A stretch of 25,056 bases of DNA, taken from the IMG/VR virus record IMGVR_UViG_3300003691_000048, positions 1 to 25,056 of that record. One strand, given 5' to 3'. A program made the translations under genes and the position numbers. Below the pieces are notes generated by a model that ran no database searches, was not told where the DNA came from, and saw only the letters and a program-made list of their open reading frames with translations. Below, one piece after another: positions 22,056-25,056 of this stretch (positions are counted from its first letter, which is position 1; every line of letters begins with the position of its first letter). The DNA comes from a virus.

Positions 22056-22747
22056 TTATAGAGGAATCAGGATTCCCGAAAGACAGGCCCACTTTAAAGC
22101 TATTTCAAGACTCTTTTAAAAGCCCGATAGATGGTGTTTTTAAACATTTTGCAGGAAATAGGATTCTTGCAGGATTTGAAGAAACCGATAATGGTGACGG
22201 AACACTTACAATTAGTGAAGGCTTATTGTTGTTTAGAGGAAAAGTATATACTTTTTCTGAATTTACAGGAGCAGCTGTACCACCTTTCTTATACTTCTAT
22301 GCTAATACGGGTCAGTTTTCATTTAATGTTGGCACCGAAGCGGTTCCTGTATATGAAAATAGGGACGCTTATATCACTAGAACTGCCACCGACACATCTG
22401 GAGGAGCAGGATATATAGGTAAGTTATTTACAAATCAGTTATTAAAAGAACGTCGATTTTTAGAATATTACAAATCTGGAACCACTGTTTTAGGAAACAT
22501 TATACAGCGAACAGATCAGCCTATTTATGATGTTATGTTTGATGAGATCCCAACATCAGATTACCTAGTTATTGGTAATTTTAGACCCGTAGATCCTGCT
22601 GAAAGTTTTACAGCAGCTTTTAGTTGGGAAACAAAAAACAAGAGTAACGTTGGTTTCGATTTGGTGTTTAATCAAGTAAGAGCCGAAACACCTGCCAATA
22701 TCCCAGTATTTTTTGACTGGACATTAATAGCCACCACACGATTTTAA
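22043..22747 (+). CDS. Probable tail fibre or baseplate appendage protein
   Basis: The 234-residue protein overlaps the gp48-like gene by 13 bases and is strand-rich (GNRILAGFEETDNGDGTLTI, GLLLFRGKVYTFSEF, NVGTEAVPVYENRDAYITRT). Its first part resembles Bacteroidota phage proteins in which a short basic helix is followed by a trimer-forming NDGDGTL-like strand pattern, as in fibre attachment domains. The C-terminal half contains a repeat-free beta domain. I infer an appendage or fibre-base role from position after J and gp48. Length is short for a whole fibre. Confidence 0.62.
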   Translation: MVELIIEESGFPKDRPTLKLFQDSFKSPIDGVFKHFAGNRILAGFEETDNGDGTLTISEGLLLFRGKVYTFSEFTGAAVPPFLYFYANTGQFSFNVGTEAVPVYENRDAYITRTATDTSGGAGYIGKLFTNQLLKERRFLEYYKSGTTVLGNIIQRTDQPIYDVMFDEIPTSDYLVIGNFRPVDPAESFTAAFSWETKNKSNVGFDLVFNQVRAETPANIPVFFDWTLIATTRF

Positions 22748-22758
22748 ATAAAAGAACT

Positions 22759-23271
22759 ATGTCATATTACAGAGCACGAACACAAGTACAATTACCTTAT
22801 TTATTATTCGATTGTATCGCAGATACCGATGAAGATCTTCAAGATTGGCTAGATGCTAATAATGCGGGAGCTCCAGACCCATTAGTAATAGAAATTAGTG
22901 ATTTGGTTAATGAGCTACCGAGCTATGAGTTTGGTATTTGCCACTCCAAAGTTTTTAATAACGCTATTATTGCTAGAGATCAAGTAGATATTGATGCTCA
23001 GCAATTAGTATCTGAAGCGGCAACGGAGATTAAAAAAAATGATGAAGTAGAAGAAAAAATAGCTCTCAATACTTTCAATTATGATAGTAAAGAATTTCCT
23101 TTAGGAATTTCATTTAGGTCTATCTATGAGGCTATATTTAACAGCCCCGCAGCTAACCACGACCTTACTACCACTACGGGTACATATACCTTACTTTCTG
23201 CAAATATAACCGCATTTAAAGATGCTTTCTATTTAAAATTATTAACCTTTAAAGTTGAATTTACAGCATGA
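22759..23271 (+). CDS. Unknown late protein
   Basis: The 170-residue protein is not recognised. It has an acidic N-terminal half (LLFDCIADTDEDLQDWLDAN), a middle helical part (AQQLVSEAATEIKKNDEVEE) and ends with ITAFKDAFYLKLLTFKVEFT. No signal peptide or membrane segment is seen. It begins 11 bases after the fibre-like gene and overlaps the next gene by four bases. A fibre chaperone or a tail tip component is possible; nothing more can be supported. Confidence 0.6.
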   Translation: MSYYRARTQVQLPYLLFDCIADTDEDLQDWLDANNAGAPDPLVIEISDLVNELPSYEFGICHSKVFNNAIIARDQVDIDAQQLVSEAATEIKKNDEVEEKIALNTFNYDSKEFPLGISFRSIYEAIFNSPAANHDLTTTTGTYTLLSANITAFKDAFYLKLLTFKVEFTA

Positions 23272-23648
23272 GTTGGCTCTTAGAAAATTGGACAGTAATT
23301 GCGGGTCTTATGGGCTTTATTGGAACACCTATTGCTTGGTATGCTGGTCGAAGTAAAGAAAAAGCCAAGACTAAAATAGTCCAGGGCGATGCTGTACAGA
23401 ATATGCAAAAAGCGTATGACACATTTGTGGCGGATGTTGTGGAGAGATACGAATATCTAAAAAAGGATATGAAGTATGTAAAATCGGAGCTTTCTCTCGT
23501 TAAAACCGAAAATGTTGAGCAACGTAAAGATCTCCGAAAATCCTATTTAGAGGTCAACAGGCTGCGAAAAGAGTTACGCTCTTATAAAGAAAAATATACG
23601 GCTCTCAAGGCTGCATTTGATAAACTAAAAATGGAGCGTGATGAATAA
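23268..23648 (+). CDS. Membrane-anchored coiled-coil protein, lysis candidate
   Basis: The 126-residue protein has one transmembrane segment at about residues 8-27 (WTVIAGLMGFIGTPIAWYAG) followed by a basic stretch and then a long coiled coil to the end (YEYLKKDMKYVKSELSLVKT, KDLRKSYLEVNRLRKELRSY). That layout is shared by inner-membrane spanins and by some holin-associated proteins of Bacteroidota phages. Because a probable u-spanin exists beside the endolysin, the exact role is uncertain. It overlaps the next small membrane gene by eight bases and the previous by four. Confidence 0.65.
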   Translation: MSWLLENWTVIAGLMGFIGTPIAWYAGRSKEKAKTKIVQGDAVQNMQKAYDTFVADVVERYEYLKKDMKYVKSELSLVKTENVEQRKDLRKSYLEVNRLRKELRSYKEKYTALKAAFDKLKMERDE

Positions 23649-23841
23649 AGTGATATCCAATTTTTGGACGGCTGTAATTGCTTCAATAATATTAACAGTA
23701 ACGGCCTTATTACTAGAAGGTAATTTACATCTTGGTAAGATATTAATTATGGAAGGGGCACTCTTTGGGGTGCGTGTAGGTGATCAAGTAGTGAAAGCCT
23801 ATCAAGTAAGTAAAACCAATCCGGAGCGAATGAAGCTGTAA
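23641..23841 (+). CDS. Small membrane protein, candidate holin
   Basis: This 66-residue protein has two hydrophobic segments: about residues 10-24 (AVIASIILTVTALLL) and 33-48 (ILIMEGALFGVRVG), with a charged C-terminus (KTNPERMKL). Size and topology fit class II holins, which form membrane lesions that release the endolysin. The M15 endolysin of this phage lacks a signal peptide and so needs one. I chose ATG 23641; the GTG at 23638 adds one residue. The link is from topology and position at the end of the late operon; the gene is 13 kb from the endolysin, unlike in most phages. Confidence 0.6.
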   Translation: MNKVISNFWTAVIASIILTVTALLLEGNLHLGKILIMEGALFGVRVGDQVVKAYQVSKTNPERMKL

Positions 23842-23850
23842 CACTTTTTT

Positions 23851-23874
23851 GGGGGTAGTGTTTAAAAAACCCCC
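23851..23874. repeat. G/C hairpin just after the last late gene
   Basis: GGGGGT (23851-23856) pairs with ACCCCC (23869-23874) around a 12-base A/T-rich loop. No T-run follows, so it is not a standard terminator. It could protect the 3' end or lower transcription before the main terminator 33 bases on. Confidence 0.5.
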
Positions 23875-23882
23875 GGCTTCTT

Positions 23883-23900
23883 AAGTTCGTCTAAAAACTA
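23883..23900. repeat. 18-bp direct repeat, right copy
   Basis: AAGTTCGTCTAAAAACTA is identical to bases 30-47, 23.85 kb away. Here the inner GTCTAAAAA (23889-23897) is also answered in inverted orientation by TTTTTAGAC at 23968-23976, so this copy forms the outer arm of an 88-bp palindrome around the terminator. Confidence 0.75.
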
Positions 23901-23906
23901 AAAAAG

Positions 23907-23965
23907 AAAATGTACTGAATACATCACCGAGGGCAAAGCCTTTGGTGTAATCAGTACATTTTTTT
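23907..23965 (+). terminator. Very strong terminator ending the rightward late operon
   Basis: AAAATGTACTGA (23907-23918) pairs with TCAGTACA plus T residues (23951-23962), then CACC/GGTG (23925-23928/23944-23947) and GGC/GCC (23932-23934/23938-23940) continue the stem to an AAA loop. A run of seven T residues covers 23959-23965. It is the most stable hairpin I see in the window and probably isolates the late operon from the methyltransferase gene. Confidence 0.85.
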
Positions 23966-23988
23966 AATTTTTAGACAGCACAAATATA

Positions 23989-24807
23989 ATGAAAACCCCA
24001 ACATCTTACTACGGAGGAAAGCAAAACCTTGTAACGACCATATTACCGTTAATACCAAAGCACACGACTTACGTTGAGCCATTTGTTGGCGGTGGCGCAA
24101 TATTCTGGTCTAAGCCAAAGAGTGAAGTTGAGATTATAAATGATTATAACCGCGAACTGATCAACTTCTATGAATGCGTGCAAAATGAGTTTGTGGAGCT
24201 TGAGAAGATGGTAAGGATCTCTTTGCACTCTAGATCTATCCATAACGATGCAACGGTGATTTATAACAATCCTCACATGTTTACCAGACTAAAGCGGGCT
24301 TGGTCTATTTGGGTATTAGCTGCTCAAAGCTTCAGCTCGATGCTTGACGGTTCTTGGGGCTATGACAAAATAAAAGGGACCACCTCACAAAAGATAGCCA
24401 ACAAAAGGAATGATTTTACCTTAGATCTATCTATTCGCCTCCAGAACGTACAGATTGAATGCACGGATGCCTTGAGAGTAATCAATGCTAGAGACCATAA
24501 GGATGCGTTCCATTATTGTGACCCGCCCTATTTTAATAGTGATTGTGGACACTATGATGGTTATAGCCGTGATGACTTTGAAAGCTTGTTAAAGACGCTC
24601 ACTCGCGTTGAGGGTAAGTTTTTAATGAGCAGCTATCCAAGTGATATACTAGAGGAGTACACCAAAGCCAATGGATGGATGACTAAGAAGATAGAACAGA
24701 GTGTGAGCGTGGCCAACGGCACCGGTAAGCCTGGCAAAAAGAAGATAGAAGTGTTTACGGCCAACTACGACCTGAGCAACCCGCAGGATGATTTAAAGTT
24801 GTTTTAA
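23989..24807 (+). CDS. D12-class DNA adenine N6-methyltransferase
   Basis: The 272-residue protein has the full D12-class motif set: YYGGK at 7-11 and EPFVGGGA at 30-37 (AdoMet binding, motif I), ND at 51-52 and the catalytic DPPY at 178-181 (motif IV), followed by GYSRDDFESLL. Enzymes of this class methylate the N6 of adenine; Dam (GATC) is the best-known example, but the target cannot be read from the sequence. It is separated from the late operon by the strong terminator, sits near the probable right end of the phage, and so takes the place of the mom modification gene in Mu. It probably protects phage DNA from host restriction. A start at ATG 23989 follows an A-rich leader (CAAATATA). Confidence 0.93.
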   Translation: MKTPTSYYGGKQNLVTTILPLIPKHTTYVEPFVGGGAIFWSKPKSEVEIINDYNRELINFYECVQNEFVELEKMVRISLHSRSIHNDATVIYNNPHMFTRLKRAWSIWVLAAQSFSSMLDGSWGYDKIKGTTSQKIANKRNDFTLDLSIRLQNVQIECTDALRVINARDHKDAFHYCDPPYFNSDCGHYDGYSRDDFESLLKTLTRVEGKFLMSSYPSDILEEYTKANGWMTKKIEQSVSVANGTGKPGKKKIEVFTANYDLSNPQDDLKLF

Positions 24808-24842
24808 ATGGTATTTAATGATGTATATTCGCTGTGTTAAAA

Positions 24843-24887
24843 ATACACATTTCGATTTGCGATTATACACATATTGATTTGCCGATT
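24843..24887. repeat. Tandem 22/23-bp repeats, candidate phage-end binding sites
   Basis: Two head-to-tail units begin ATACACAT and end GATTTGC(C)GATT: unit one 24843-24864 (22 bp) and unit two 24865-24887 (23 bp), which differ by two substitutions and one extra C. A 22-bp period is that of the MuA transposase sites R1 and R2 at the right end of Mu. A TGTGT/ACACA dyad overlaps the left edge (24833-24849). No recombinase is visible in the window, so this is inference from position and period. Confidence 0.6.
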
Positions 24888-25056
24888 ATAATAGTGATAA
24901 CCCTTTTATAACAAGAAAAGGATTTTTTGAAAATTACGGCTATTATTTAGAAGGTACAAGTGGTCCTTATGGTGAAACGGAATATGCTATTAGAATTTTA
25001 AATAGCAATGCTAAAATTGGTATTACTAAAAAGAACTATGCTTTTTGGCAAAAAGA
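24878..25056 (+). pseudogene. Start-less open reading frame running off the window
   Basis: After a TGA at 24875-24877 the frame stays open to the end of the window for 59 codons (FADYNSDNPFITRKGFFENY, then GYYLEGTSGPYGETEYAIRI and on) with a protein-like composition and no ATG, GTG or TTG near the start. It has no visible promoter. The simplest reading is the 3' part of a host gene cut by phage insertion, with the phage end just to the left, but a gene with an unseen start in the repeats cannot be excluded. I do not recognise the protein. Confidence 0.45.

Noticed and set aside
22131-22418. 95-codon plus-strand frame within the fibre-like gene
   Set aside because: It is fully contained in a longer gene that fits the operon spacing, and its sequence shows no domain-like order.
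30-23900. Calling the 18-bp pair attL/attR of a complete integrated element
   Set aside because: No integrase, repressor or replication gene lies between them and phage-like genes continue past the right copy (methyltransferase), so a simple att interpretation is not supported; it is kept only as an alternative.
1-25056. CRISPR arrays, rRNA, complete tRNA genes or insertion sequences
   Set aside because: None seen on either strand: no regularly spaced repeats with unique spacers, no conserved rRNA segments, no transposase motifs within the window.

Overview
The window is most of the structural (late) region of a Mu-like, contractile-tailed prophage in an AT-rich Bacteroidota host, probably a flavobacterium. 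The host call rests on the low G+C, the scarcity of Shine-Dalgarno sites before genes, a TAnnTTTG-type promoter element and protein families typical of this phylum. The phage call rests on a Mu-style set: terminase, a DUF935-type portal fused to a Mu F-like head protein, DUF1320, a gpG-like protein, a ClpP-type prohead protease with scaffold, a DUF2586-type sheath, a tube, frameshifted tail chaperones, a tape measure, a gpP-like hub, gp45-, W-, J- and gp48-like baseplate proteins, and a DNA methyltransferase near the probable right end. No transposase, repressor or integrase is visible; these would lie to the left.

Layout. 1-123: an 18-bp element, a folded leader and a terminator. 124-1090 (+): a small possible HTH protein and a PH-SHOCT accessory protein, ending in a terminator that faces the head operon. 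1137-7488 (-): head and packaging operon (small terminase, an unknown 86-residue protein, large terminase, DUF1320, portal-F fusion, gpG-like, gp37-like). 7489-7671: a strikingly symmetric divergent promoter region. 7672-12621 (+): protease/scaffold, major capsid protein, M15 endolysin, probable unimolecular spanin, a small membrane-linked protein, sheath. 12628-22747 (+): tube, tail chaperones with a programmed -1 frameshift, tape measure, baseplate, fibre/LamG cassette, J, gp48-like, fibre-like protein. 22759-23841 (+): an unknown protein and two small membrane proteins that may serve lysis. 23842-23988: a second copy of the 18-bp element and a very strong terminator. 23989-24807 (+): DNA adenine methyltransferase. 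24808-25056: tandem 22/23-bp repeats and then a start-less reading frame that may be an interrupted host gene.

How it works together. The divergent control region would drive the packaging/portal genes leftward and the capsid/tail/lysis genes rightward at the same time. Most genes overlap by 1-4 bases (ATGA or TAATG), which indicates translational coupling. The points that most deserve follow-up are the symmetric divergent promoters, the two 18-bp elements bracketing the late block, the hydrophobic signal-like N-termini on the capsid protein and its protease, the frameshift site carrying an AGGAGG in a host lineage that rarely uses such sites for initiation, and the candidate transposase-binding repeats at the right end. 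All family assignments come from reading motifs and gene order; no database search was run.
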